From Flavobacterium sp. (GTDB lineage Bacteria > Bacteroidota > Bacteroidia > Flavobacteriales > Flavobacteriaceae), in contig NZ_JAGNYF010000001.1 of assembly GCF_017985075.1 (NCBI RefSeq), positions 90,724 to 154,723 of the forward strand: DNA of 64,000 nucleotides. The letters are read 5' to 3'. This document shows, one piece after another, positions 8,313 through 17,767 of the stretch. Numbering within the stretch: the stretch's first letter is position 1; each line of letters starts with the position of its first letter. A program made the translations under genes and the position numbers. The notes under the pieces were generated by a model. That model had not been told where the DNA came from and ran no database searches. It worked only from the letters and a program-made list of their open reading frames with translations.

Positions 8313-10616
8313 ATGAATAAAATCTACATTTTTTTAGCTGTGTTTATTACTTTTGTTACACAAGCACAAATTGTAAACATACCAGATGCAAATTTTAAAG
8401 CTAAATTATTACAAGCTAGTTCAAGTAATCAAATTGCGTCCTCACAAACACCTGTTTATAGTCCTAATGATGATACTTGGTATATTTCTTCTTATAACGC
8501 TATCGATACAAACGGGGATGGAGAAATACAGGTTTCAGAAGCTCAAGCTATTAAATGGCTTTCTGTTAGCAGTTCTTCAATTTCAAATCTAACGGGAATT
8601 GAAGCTTTTACAAATTTACAAGTTTTGCATTGTCAAAGCAATCAATTATCGAGTTTGAATCTTTCTGGTTTAACAAATTTAAAACAATTGAGTTGTCAAC
8701 AAAATCAATTATCGAGTTTAAATGTTTCGGGTTGTACAAATTTGCAAACTTTTAGTTGTTACAATAATCTATTAACTAGTTTAAATGTTTCGGGTTTAAC
8801 AAATTTGAAAAATTTGAATTGTATCTATAATCTGTTAACTAGTTTAAATGTTTCGGGTTTAACAAATTTGATTAAATTGTATTGTAATAATAATCAATTG
8901 CCGATTTTAATTGTTTCGGGTTTAACGAATTTGCAGTATTTGTATTGTAATAATAATCAATTGCCAAATTTAAATGTTTCGGGTTGTACAAATTTGAAAC
9001 ATTTGTTTTGTGAATATAATCTATTAACTAGTTTAAATGTTTCGGGTTTAACAAATTTGATAAGCTTGGATTGTTCATATAATCAATTAACGAGTTTGTT
9101 TATAAAAAATGTTAATTGGGCAGTTTTAGGTTTTTCTAATAATCCTAATCTACAATATATTTGTGCTGATGAAGAAGATTTAGGTGTGGTGCAAAACAAA
9201 ATCAATCAATCTGGTATGGGTTCAACTTGCCATGTGAATAGTTATTGTTCTTTTACTCCAGGTGGCACGTTTTATACTGTTAATGGTAATACTCGTTTTG
9301 ACAGTGATAACAATGGCTGTGAAAGTAGCGATGCTGTGTATTCAAATCTAAAAATTAATATATCAAACGGTACACAAACAGGCAGTTTAATTGCTAATGG
9401 GACAGGAAATTATTCTATTCCAGTTCAAGCAGGTACTCATACGCTTACACCTTTACTAGAAAACCCTAGTTATTTTAACGTTAGCCCTGCAACTACAACG
9501 TTAGTTTTTCCTTTACAAACAAGTCCTTTTACACAAAATTTTTGTATTACTCCTAATGGAGTGCACCACGATGTAGAAGTTACTTTATTTCCATTAAATC
9601 CGGCACGTCCTGGTTTTGATGCCAACTATAAAATAGTATATAAAAACAAAGGCACTTCTATTGCAAGTGGTGCTGTAGTGTTTGATTTTGATGATTGCCA
9701 CCAAATTACGGATTATGTTATAGCTACCCCAACCCCTAATGCAGTAGCATATAATGGACTTACTTTTAATTATACCAACCTGCAAACTTTTGAAAGTAGA
9801 GAAATTTTTGTTACGCTAAACGTAAATAGTCCTATGGAAACTCCAGCAGTTAATGCAGGAGATTATTTATCTATAAATGCTACTATTTCTTGTACAAACA
9901 CCGATGAAAATTTAACCAATAATGCTTTCAATATTAGGCAAATAGTGGTTAATTCTTACGATCCAAATGATAAAACGTGTTTAGAAGGATCAATAATTAA
10001 TCCTTCAAAAATAGGCGATTATCTTACTTATCAAATTCGTTTTGAGAATACGGGTACTTTTCCTGCACAAAACATCGTAGTAAAAGATATGATTGATACT
10101 GCAAAATTTGATGTTTCTACGTTACAAATAATAAATAGTAGTCATACTTGTTACGCAAAAATCACAGGTAACAAAGTAGAATTTATTTTTGAAAATATCA
10201 ACCTACCTTTTGCAGATGCTACAAATGATGGCTATGTAGTATTTAAAATTAAATCGTTGCCAACATTAACGGTAAATAGTACGGTTAGTAATTCGGCATC
10301 AATTTATTTTGATTATAATTTCCCAATTATAACTAATACGGCTACTTCTACCTATCAACTTTTAAATGCTAGTAGTTTTGTTTTTGAAAATGAATTTGTT
10401 TTATATCCTAATCCAGTGAAAGACAATTTTACGATTAAGACTAAAAACAGTTTAGAAATACAATCTTTGGAAATTTATAATACACTAGGTCAAATAGTGC
10501 TAGCTATTCCAAGATTTTCAGAAAATGTGGATGTTTCTTCGCTACAAAAAGGAACGTATTTAGTAAAAGTCAATACCGAAAAGGGTAACAGTGGTGTCAC
10601 GATAATTAAAGAGTAA
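8313..10616 (+). CDS. Secreted leucine-rich-repeat protein with type IX sorting domain
   Basis: A signal peptide (about residues 1-18, ending TQAQ) targets this 767-residue protein to the periplasm. An EF-hand-like segment (AIDTNGDGEIQVSEAQ) is followed by about eight 21-residue leucine-rich repeats (about residues 100-267) of the form TNLxxLxCxxNxLxSLNVSG. Next comes a beta-rich section including SYDPNDKTCLEG and a DUF11/CARDB-like segment typical of flavobacterial surface proteins. The last about 75 residues, with YPNPVKDNF and a Val/Lys-rich end, are a type A type IX secretion sorting domain. The protein is predicted to be exported by the Gld/Spr system and attached to, or released from, the cell surface. 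Its ligand is unknown. Confidence 0.88.
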   Translation: MNKIYIFLAVFITFVTQAQIVNIPDANFKAKLLQASSSNQIASSQTPVYSPNDDTWYISSYNAIDTNGDGEIQVSEAQAIKWLSVSSSSISNLTGIEAFTNLQVLHCQSNQLSSLNLSGLTNLKQLSCQQNQLSSLNVSGCTNLQTFSCYNNLLTSLNVSGLTNLKNLNCIYNLLTSLNVSGLTNLIKLYCNNNQLPILIVSGLTNLQYLYCNNNQLPNLNVSGCTNLKHLFCEYNLLTSLNVSGLTNLISLDCSYNQLTSLFIKNVNWAVLGFSNNPNLQYICADEEDLGVVQNKINQSGMGSTCHVNSYCSFTPGGTFYTVNGNTRFDSDNNGCESSDAVYSNLKINISNGTQTGSLIANGTGNYSIPVQAGTHTLTPLLENPSYFNVSPATTTLVFPLQTSPFTQNFCITPNGVHHDVEVTLFPLNPARPGFDANYKIVYKNKGTSIASGAVVFDFDDCHQITDYVIATPTPNAVAYNGLTFNYTNLQTFESREIFVTLNVNSPMETPAVNAGDYLSINATISCTNTDENLTNNAFNIRQIVVNSYDPNDKTCLEGSIINPSKIGDYLTYQIRFENTGTFPAQNIVVKDMIDTAKFDVSTLQIINSSHTCYAKITGNKVEFIFENINLPFADATNDGYVVFKIKSLPTLTVNSTVSNSASIYFDYNFPIITNTATSTYQLLNASSFVFENEFVLYPNPVKDNFTIKTKNSLEIQSLEIYNTLGQIVLAIPRFSENVDVSSLQKGTYLVKVNTEKGNSGVTIIKE
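8610..9113 (+). repeat. 63-bp tandem repeats encoding LRRs
   Basis: About eight consecutive 63-bp units, each starting near ACAAATTT and including AGTTTAAATGTTTCGGGT, encode 21-residue leucine-rich repeats. Several units are nearly identical, so copy number could change by recombination. Confidence 0.8.
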
Positions 10617-10623
10617 TTAAAGG

Positions 10624-10651
10624 AAAGCAATTCGAAAGAGTTGCTTTTTTT
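10624..10651 (+). terminator. Terminator after the LRR gene
   Basis: AAAGCAATTC and GAGTTGCTTT form a 10-bp stem (one G-U pair) with a GAAA loop, followed by a T run. It starts 8 bp after the stop codon. Confidence 0.85.
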
Positions 10652-10680
10652 ATTAAATTGTGTTAAACTGATGCTGACAA

Positions 10681-10713
10681 TTTGGCAGATAATGAAATTT
10701 AGTACTATCTTTG
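10681..10713 (+). promoter_or_regulatory. Promoter of miaB
   Basis: TTTG (10681-10684), a 21-bp spacer and TATCTTTG followed by C (10706-10713) match the Bacteroidota primary-sigma consensus. The ATG is 52 bp further on. Confidence 0.75.
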
Positions 10714-10765
10714 CTTTCTGAATTTTTGAAAAAACAGTTTTCGAAAATAAAATTATACACCGTTT

Positions 10766-12220
10766 ATGGAAGAAAAGATTATAGAAGAAAGTAAGCAAGG
10801 CACTTCAATGGTTTTGGAGACAAAGCAAGGAAACCAAAAGAAGTTATTTATAGAAAGCTATGGTTGCCAAATGAACTTTGCTGACAGCGAAGTTGTGGCT
10901 TCTATTTTGGCAAATGAAGGATATAATACGACTCAAGTTTTAGAAGAGGCTGATTTGGTTTTAGTTAATACTTGTTCCATAAGAGATAAAGCAGAAGTAA
11001 CGGTTCGTAAACGATTACAAATGTATAATGCTGTAAAACGCGATATCAATCCGAAAATGAAGGTTGGTGTTTTAGGTTGTATGGCAGAACGGTTAAAAGA
11101 AAAATTTTTAGATGAAGAAAAAATTGTAGATATGGTTGTAGGACCAGATGCTTACAAAGACATTCCGAATTTATTAAAAGAAGTAGAAGACGGTAGAGAT
11201 GCCATAAATGTGATTCTTTCTCGTGAAGAAACCTATGCAGATATTTCTCCAGTGCGGTTAAGCAGTAACGGAATTACAGCATTTGTATCGATAACTCGTG
11301 GTTGCGATAACATGTGTACGTTTTGCGTAGTGCCTTTTACTCGTGGAAGAGAACGTAGTCGAGAACCAGAAAGTATTATTGAAGAAATTGCTGATTTATG
11401 GAGTAAAGGGTTCAAAGAAGTAACTTTGTTAGGTCAAAATGTAGACAGTTACCTTTGGTACGGTGGTGGTTTGAAAAAAGATTTCGAAAAAGCAAGCGAA
11501 ATGCAAAAAGCCACATCGGTAGATTTTGCTCAATTGTTAGATAGATGTGCTACTCAATTTCCAAAAATGCGTTTTCGTTTTTCTACATCAAATCCGCAAG
11601 ATATGCATATTGAAGTAATTGAGGTTATGGCAAAACACCATAATATTTGCAATTACATTCACTTACCCGTTCAGAGCGGAAGTACCAGAATTTTAAAAGA
11701 AATGAACCGTCAACATACTCGTGAAGAATATATTACCTTGGTGGATACTATTTATAAATTAATTCCAGATATTACTTTATCGCAAGATATTATTGCTGGA
11801 TTTCCAACAGAAACAGAAGCAGATCATCAAGATACGTTAAGTTTGTTAGAATATGTTAGATACGATTTCGGATTTATGTTCTCGTATTCCGAAAGACCAG
11901 GAACGTTAGCGGCCAGAAAAATGGAAGATGACGTACCTGAAGAAATAAAGAAACGCAGGTTAAATGAAATTATCGATTTACAGCAACGTATCGCATTAGA
12001 ACGCACACAGCGTTTTATTGGTCAAACAGTTGAAGTATTAGTAGAAAAAGATTCTAAACGTTCCGACAAACAGTGGAGTGGAAGAAATTCGCAAAGTACG
12101 GTTGTAGTTTTTCCAAAAGAAAATTATAAACCAGGTGATTTTGTATTAGTAAAAATATCAGATTGTACCAGCGGAACATTAATAGGTGAAGCAGTAGGTT
12201 ATTCTGAAATTATGAATTAA
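10766..12220 (+). CDS. miaB: tRNA-2-methylthio-N6-isopentenyladenosine synthase MiaB
   Basis: MiaB is a radical-SAM enzyme that adds a methylthio group to i6A37 of tRNAs reading UNN codons. The N-terminal UPF0004 domain has the three auxiliary-cluster cysteines (in ESYGCQMNFADSE, NTCSIRD and GVLGCMAE). The radical-SAM motif is GCDNMCTFC (CxxxCxxC), and the TRAM domain forms the last about 65 residues. The 484-residue length is typical. A promoter lies upstream and a sigma-54-type regulator gene follows after 58 bp. Confidence 0.97.
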   Translation: MEEKIIEESKQGTSMVLETKQGNQKKLFIESYGCQMNFADSEVVASILANEGYNTTQVLEEADLVLVNTCSIRDKAEVTVRKRLQMYNAVKRDINPKMKVGVLGCMAERLKEKFLDEEKIVDMVVGPDAYKDIPNLLKEVEDGRDAINVILSREETYADISPVRLSSNGITAFVSITRGCDNMCTFCVVPFTRGRERSREPESIIEEIADLWSKGFKEVTLLGQNVDSYLWYGGGLKKDFEKASEMQKATSVDFAQLLDRCATQFPKMRFRFSTSNPQDMHIEVIEVMAKHHNICNYIHLPVQSGSTRILKEMNRQHTREEYITLVDTIYKLIPDITLSQDIIAGFPTETEADHQDTLSLLEYVRYDFGFMFSYSERPGTLAARKMEDDVPEEIKKRRLNEIIDLQQRIALERTQRFIGQTVEVLVEKDSKRSDKQWSGRNSQSTVVVFPKENYKPGDFVLVKISDCTSGTLIGEAVGYSEIMN

Positions 12221-12278
12221 AAATTAACAATGAAAATTTAGAATTATCAATTGTCAATTATTAATTATCAATTAAAAA

Positions 12279-13547
12279 ATGGAATCAGTTCAAAACATAA
12301 AACAACGCTTTGAGATTATTGGAAACGATCCAAAACTCAATCGTGCGGTAGAAAAAGCCATTCAGGTTTCTCCTACGGATATTTCTGTATTAGTAACTGG
12401 AGAAAGTGGCGTGGGTAAAGAAAGTATACCAAAAATTATTCATTCATTATCTCATAGAAAGCACGGAAAATACATTGCCGTAAACTGTGGTGCCATTCCA
12501 GAAGGAACAATAGATTCAGAGCTTTTTGGACACGAAAAAGGATCGTTTACGGGAGCTACAGGAACTCGTGAAGGATATTTTGAAGTAGCCAATGGCGGAA
12601 CCATTTTTTTAGACGAAGTTGGAGAACTACCTTTAACCACGCAAGTACGTTTATTACGTGTGTTGGAAAATGGCGAGTTTATTAAAGTAGGATCGTCTCA
12701 AGTACAAAAAACCAATGTTCGTATTGTTGCGGCTACTAACGTGAATATGTTGGAAGCAATTGAAAAGGGAAAATTCAGAGAAGATTTATATTATCGTTTA
12801 AGTACTGTTGAAATTAATTTGCCTGCTTTACGCGAAAGAAAAGAAGATATTCATTTGTTGTTTCGCAAATTTGCTGCAGATTTTGCACACAAATATAAAA
12901 TGCCTCCAATCAAATTATCAGATGATGCTGTAAATTATTTAATGCATTATCGTTGGAGCGGAAATATTAGACAATTGCGAAATTCAGCGGAGCAAATTTC
13001 TGTATTAGAAACCAATAGAGATATCTCATTGACGGCTTTAAAATCGTATTTACCTAATATGGAAAGTAATTCGCTTCAAGTTGTTGGAGAGAAAAAAAGC
13101 ACTTCCGATTTTAGTAATGAGCGCGAAATTTTGTACAAAGTACTTTTTGATATGAAAAGCGACTTAAATGATTTAAAAAAACTTACACAAGAGCTAATGC
13201 AAAATGGAAATGCTAAAGTGCAAGAAAATAACAAATCGCTTATTCAAAAAATTTATGGAAATTCTGAAGAAAAAAACACTATTTTTGAACAAGAAATAAA
13301 AAGAAATGTTTTACCTGTTGAAGAAGAAGTAGAACAAGAAGAGTTTGACGACGAAGACGATTTTAATAATAATTATCTCTATGCAGAAGCTATTGATGAA
13401 GTGGAAACCCTTAGTTTAGAAGCGAAAGAAATAGAATTAATTAAAAAATCGTTAGAAAAAAATAAAGGAAAAAGAAAAGCAGCTGCAGATGAATTAGGCA
13501 TTTCTGAAAGAACCTTATATAGAAAAATAAAACAATTTGATTTGTAG
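12279..13547 (+). CDS. Sigma-54-dependent transcriptional activator without receiver domain
   Basis: This NtrC-type AAA+ activator uses ATP to open sigma-54 promoters. The central domain begins almost at the N-terminus. Its Walker A is GESGVGKE, the sigma-54 contact loop reads GSFTGA (GAFTGA in most members), Walker B is GGTIFLDEVGELP, and an R-finger region follows. A Fis-type helix-turn-helix (RKAAADELGISERTLYRKIK) ends the 422-residue protein. An acidic coiled linker (about residues 270-380) separates the two. There is no receiver or sensor domain, so control is probably by level or by partner protein. It lies 15 bp before lptE. Confidence 0.9.
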   Translation: MESVQNIKQRFEIIGNDPKLNRAVEKAIQVSPTDISVLVTGESGVGKESIPKIIHSLSHRKHGKYIAVNCGAIPEGTIDSELFGHEKGSFTGATGTREGYFEVANGGTIFLDEVGELPLTTQVRLLRVLENGEFIKVGSSQVQKTNVRIVAATNVNMLEAIEKGKFREDLYYRLSTVEINLPALRERKEDIHLLFRKFAADFAHKYKMPPIKLSDDAVNYLMHYRWSGNIRQLRNSAEQISVLETNRDISLTALKSYLPNMESNSLQVVGEKKSTSDFSNEREILYKVLFDMKSDLNDLKKLTQELMQNGNAKVQENNKSLIQKIYGNSEEKNTIFEQEIKRNVLPVEEEVEQEEFDDEDDFNNNYLYAEAIDEVETLSLEAKEIELIKKSLEKNKGKRKAAADELGISERTLYRKIKQFDL

Positions 13548-13562
13548 TTTTAGAACAAAAAG

Positions 13563-14066
13563 ATGAAATTAAAAATTAAAATAATCGCAATTTTAACCTT
13601 GTTTTTACTCGTAAGTTGTAACGTGAAATACAATTTTACAGGAACAGGAAAAATTAATGCCAAAACGTTTCAGGTAAATTATTTTCAAAATAATGCCGAA
13701 ATTGTTGAAGTTGGTATAGAACGAACGTTTACGCAAAAATTACAGAATACCATACAAAATCAAACCAATTTAGATTTGGTAACTTCTGGAGGCGATTTAC
13801 TATATGAGGGTGAAATTGTGGAATATCGTATTACGCCAATGGCATCAAATGCGAGTCAGCAATCTTCTCAAAACAGAATGACAATTTCTATAAATGTTAG
13901 GTATTCAAGCAAAAATTCAGAAGATGATAATTTTGAAAAGCGTTTTTCATTTTATCATGATTATGATGCCAATTTATTACCTTCTGTGGTTTTAAATGAA
14001 GCGTTAGAAATTATTTATGAAAGAATCACGCAAGATATTTTTAATGAATCTTTAGCAAAATGGTAG
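13563..14066 (+). CDS. lptE: LptE-like LPS-assembly lipoprotein
   Basis: The 167-residue protein starts with a lipoprotein signal ending LLVSC (lipidated Cys19) and continues with the Bacteroidota LptE pattern (YNFTGTGKINAKTFQVNYFQ). LptE plugs the LptD barrel that inserts lipopolysaccharide into the outer membrane. A strand-rich middle and a C-terminal helix (NEALEIIYERITQDIFNESLAKW) agree with the fold. The gene starts 15 bp after the sigma-54 activator. Confidence 0.85.
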   Translation: MKLKIKIIAILTLFLLVSCNVKYNFTGTGKINAKTFQVNYFQNNAEIVEVGIERTFTQKLQNTIQNQTNLDLVTSGGDLLYEGEIVEYRITPMASNASQQSSQNRMTISINVRYSSKNSEDDNFEKRFSFYHDYDANLLPSVVLNEALEIIYERITQDIFNESLAKW

Positions 14067-14099
14067 TTTAAAATATTGTTTTTCGAGAACCCGAAGCAT

Positions 14100-14126
14100 T
14101 GTTGGCTGAGGCACTCGAAGTCAACA
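14100..14126. repeat. Intergenic hairpin
   Basis: TGTTGGCT and AGTCAACA pair over 8 bp (one G-U) around an 11-nt loop between lptE and the next gene. It resembles the Flavobacterium 'GGCTGAG...TCGAAG' intergenic palindromes. It has no U-tract, so it is probably not a terminator. Confidence 0.4.
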
Positions 14127-14148
14127 TTGAATATTATTAAAATAAAAA

Positions 14149-14979
14149 ATGAACACAAACGATTATATAAATCTACTTAATAATTCTAAAGCAATTAACG
14201 ACAAACAAACGTTAATACTTGAAACTATTGTAAATGAATTTCCATTTTACCAAAGTGCTCGTGCTTTATATTTAAAAGGATTATATAATCAAGAAAGTTT
14301 TAGATATAATTACGAATTAAAGAAAACAGCTGCTCATACAACAGATAGAAGTGTGTTGTTCGATTTTATTACTTCTGATGATTTTAAAATTTTTCAACAA
14401 GAAGTGTATGATAAATATCAAGCTGAAATCCAGAGTATAATCGTTTCAGATTTTGAATATGTTGAAGAAGAAAAAAAGCCTTTTACTTTAGATACTAAAC
14501 AAGAATCAAGCAATGTAACAGAAACAATTTCTATTTCCGAACAAAAAGAATCAAATAAAGAAGTAGAAGCAGCATTGGAAATTGGTAAACCTTTGCAATT
14601 TGAAAAAAATGAAACCCATTCCTTTTCAGAATGGCTTCAGTTGGCTAAAATCGTACCAATTGTTCGTGAAGAAGCTGAAAAACAAATCAGTGTGTCTTCA
14701 GAATTAGAAAAAAAATTCGATTTAATTGAAAAATTTATCGAATTAAATCCTAAAATTCCACAGGCAAAAGATACTACGTCAATACCAATAAACATTGCTA
14801 AAAGCAACGAAACGCCTTCTTCAATAATGACCGAAACGTTGGCGCAAATTTATCTCGAACAAAAAAAATATACCAAAGCCATACAAGCTTATGAAATATT
14901 AATTTTGAAATATCCAGAAAAAAGTAGTTTCTTTGCAGACCGAATTAAAAATATAAAAATTTTACAACAAAATAATTAA
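14149..14979 (+). CDS. Hypothetical protein with TPR-like C-terminus
   Basis: The function of this 276-residue cytoplasmic protein is not recognised. The N-terminus is helical (NDYINLLNNSKAINDKQT). The middle (about 110-160) is Glu/Ser-rich and low in complexity. The last about 45 residues (TLAQIYLEQKKYTKAIQAYE) form one clear TPR motif. It lies in the conserved Flavobacterium order lptE - this gene - secG, 10 bp before secG, and is probably co-transcribed with it. There is no signal peptide or membrane segment. A scaffold role linked to envelope biogenesis is only a guess. Confidence 0.75.
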   Translation: MNTNDYINLLNNSKAINDKQTLILETIVNEFPFYQSARALYLKGLYNQESFRYNYELKKTAAHTTDRSVLFDFITSDDFKIFQQEVYDKYQAEIQSIIVSDFEYVEEEKKPFTLDTKQESSNVTETISISEQKESNKEVEAALEIGKPLQFEKNETHSFSEWLQLAKIVPIVREEAEKQISVSSELEKKFDLIEKFIELNPKIPQAKDTTSIPINIAKSNETPSSIMTETLAQIYLEQKKYTKAIQAYEILILKYPEKSSFFADRIKNIKILQQNN

Positions 14980-14989
14980 TACAGAAGTT

Positions 14990-15328
14990 ATGTCATTTAC
15001 AATTTTTTTAGCATTAATCATCATCGTATGTTTTTTATTAATCTTAACTATTATGGTTCAGAATCCTAAGAGTGGAGGTTTATCTTCATCTTTTGGAGGT
15101 GGAGGTCAAATGGGAGGTGTAAAAAACACAACCGACTTTTTAGAAAAAACGACTTGGGTTTTAGGAGGTTCATTAATTGTTCTAATTTTATTATCAACTT
15201 TAAGTTTTAATAATGGTACAGGTGGATCTAAATTAGTAGACGAAAATGCTGCTCCAGCTATTGTTAAAGATGCTCCAGCTAAGCAAGCAACTACACCAGC
15301 TACAAAACCAGCAGATTCAGCAAAATAA
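14990..15328 (+). CDS. secG: Protein translocase subunit SecG
   Basis: SecG is the small third subunit of the SecYEG channel. Two transmembrane helices are visible, at about residues 2-22 and 54-73. The conserved loop between them has MVQNPKSGGLSSSFGGG and KTTWVLG. The C-terminal tail (about residues 85-112) is rich in Ala, Pro and Lys, as is common in Bacteroidota. A terminator follows 22 bp after the stop. Confidence 0.95.
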   Translation: MSFTIFLALIIIVCFLLILTIMVQNPKSGGLSSSFGGGGQMGGVKNTTDFLEKTTWVLGGSLIVLILLSTLSFNNGTGGSKLVDENAAPAIVKDAPAKQATTPATKPADSAK

Positions 15329-15350
15329 TTCTTGCTACATATATAATATA

Positions 15351-15380
15351 ATGCCAGCCTGTCAGTGCTGGCATTTTTAT
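15351..15380 (+). terminator. Terminator after secG
   Basis: ATGCCAGC and GCTGGCAT form an 8-bp GC-rich stem with an 8-nt loop, followed by a T-rich tail. Confidence 0.85.
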
Positions 15381-15386
15381 TTTAAG

Positions 15387-15423
15387 TAAATTTGTCAGAA
15401 ATTGGGTTTGGCACAATTTCTGA
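15387..15423 (+). promoter_or_regulatory. groSL promoter box with a CIRCE-like inverted repeat
   Basis: TAAATTTG (15387-15394) fits TAnnTTTG. Directly after it, TCAGAAATTG (15395-15404) and CAATTTCTGA (15414-15423) form a perfect 10-bp inverted repeat with a 9-bp spacer. CIRCE, the HrcA operator, has the same 9-bp spacing but a different sequence (TTAGCACTC/GAGTGCTAA). The position over the expected start site suits a heat-shock operator. The binding protein is unknown. Confidence 0.55.
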
Positions 15424-15465
15424 AATTAAATTAAGCGTTCACTAACAAACATATTCAATATAATT

Positions 15466-15741
15466 ATGGCATTAAATATTAAACCAATTGCAGACCGAGT
15501 AGTAATTGAACCATCTGCTGCAGAAACGACAACTGCTTCAGGAATTATTATTCCAGATACAGCAAAAGAAAAACCTCAAAAAGGAACTGTTGTTGCCGTT
15601 GGAACAGGTAAAACCGATTATACAATGACTGTAAAAATTGGTGATACCGTTTTGTATGGTAAATACGCTGGAACAGAATTAAAATATGAAGGTAAAGATT
15701 ACCTAATTATGCGTGAAGACGAAATTTATGCGATATTGTAG
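15466..15741 (+). CDS. groS: Co-chaperonin GroES
   Basis: GroES is the seven-subunit lid of the GroEL chaperonin. The 91 residues contain the family start [12 protein letters not shown], the mobile loop ([20 protein letters not shown]), and the conserved [13 protein letters not shown] and [13 protein letters not shown]. It lies 98 bp before groL and shares its promoter region. Confidence 0.98.
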   Translation: MALNIKPIADRVVIEPSAAETTTASGIIIPDTAKEKPQKGTVVAVGTGKTDYTMTVKIGDTVLYGKYAGTELKYEGKDYLIMREDEIYAIL

Positions 15742-15827
15742 CAATAGGCTTTAAGCAATTAGCTTCAACTAAATAATATAAAATTAACAGCAGTTGGTTT
15801 GCGTAAAGCATTAAGCCTTCTGCCTAA

Positions 15828-17465
<1,638 letters not shown>

Positions 17466-17515
17466 GTCGAGAGTTTCGACACCCAATTATTCCATCTTTG
17501 TTAATAAATTAATAT

Positions 17516-17553
17516 AAAAAATCCGTCAAGAAAACTTTTTTGACGGATTTTTT
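17516..17553 (+). terminator. Terminator after groL
   Basis: ATCCGTCAA and TTGACGGAT pair perfectly, flanked by A and T runs that lengthen the stem, and end in a T run. This is a strong intrinsic terminator, possibly bidirectional. Confidence 0.9.
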
Positions 17554-17602
17554 CATTGTAAATGAAACAGTTACAAACAAATCAATAAAATACACTTGTT
17601 TC

Positions 17603-17633
17603 TTTGGTAGTTAAGAATAAATATGTATATTTG
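17603..17633 (+). promoter_or_regulatory. Promoter of the initiator tRNA gene
   Basis: TTTG (17603-17606), a 19-bp spacer and TATATTTG followed by C (17626-17633) give an almost ideal Bacteroidota promoter. The tRNA begins 62 bp later. Confidence 0.75.
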
Positions 17634-17694
17634 CAGTCGAATTAAGTAATACATATTCTGGTTTCTAATGATAGAAATAGAATTAAACATACAT

Positions 17695-17767
17695 CGCGGG
17701 ATAGAGCAGTAGGCAGCTCGTCGGGCTCATAACCCGAAGGTCACAGGTTCGAGTCCTGTTCCCGCTA
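17695..17767 (+). tRNA. Initiator tRNA-fMet (CAU)
   Basis: The 73-nt sequence folds as a cloverleaf with the anticodon loop CTCATAA (anticodon CAU). The anticodon stem TCGGG/CCCGA has the three consecutive G-C pairs that mark initiator tRNAs. The first acceptor position is mismatched (C1 opposite U72), another initiator hallmark. The T arm is ACAGG-TTCGAGT-CCTGT. CCA is not encoded (A73 is followed by CTA). Its 3' end is the left attachment site of the island, and the serine recombinase gene reads into it antisense. Confidence 0.93.

Noticed and set aside
8610-9113. Regular 63-bp repeats that might suggest a CRISPR array
   Set aside because: They are in-frame, of constant 21-residue length and have no unique spacers. 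They encode leucine-rich repeats.
15404-15425. A sigma-54 promoter before groS (GGCAC segment)
   Set aside because: The -12 GC element is missing, while a TAnnTTTG box is present.
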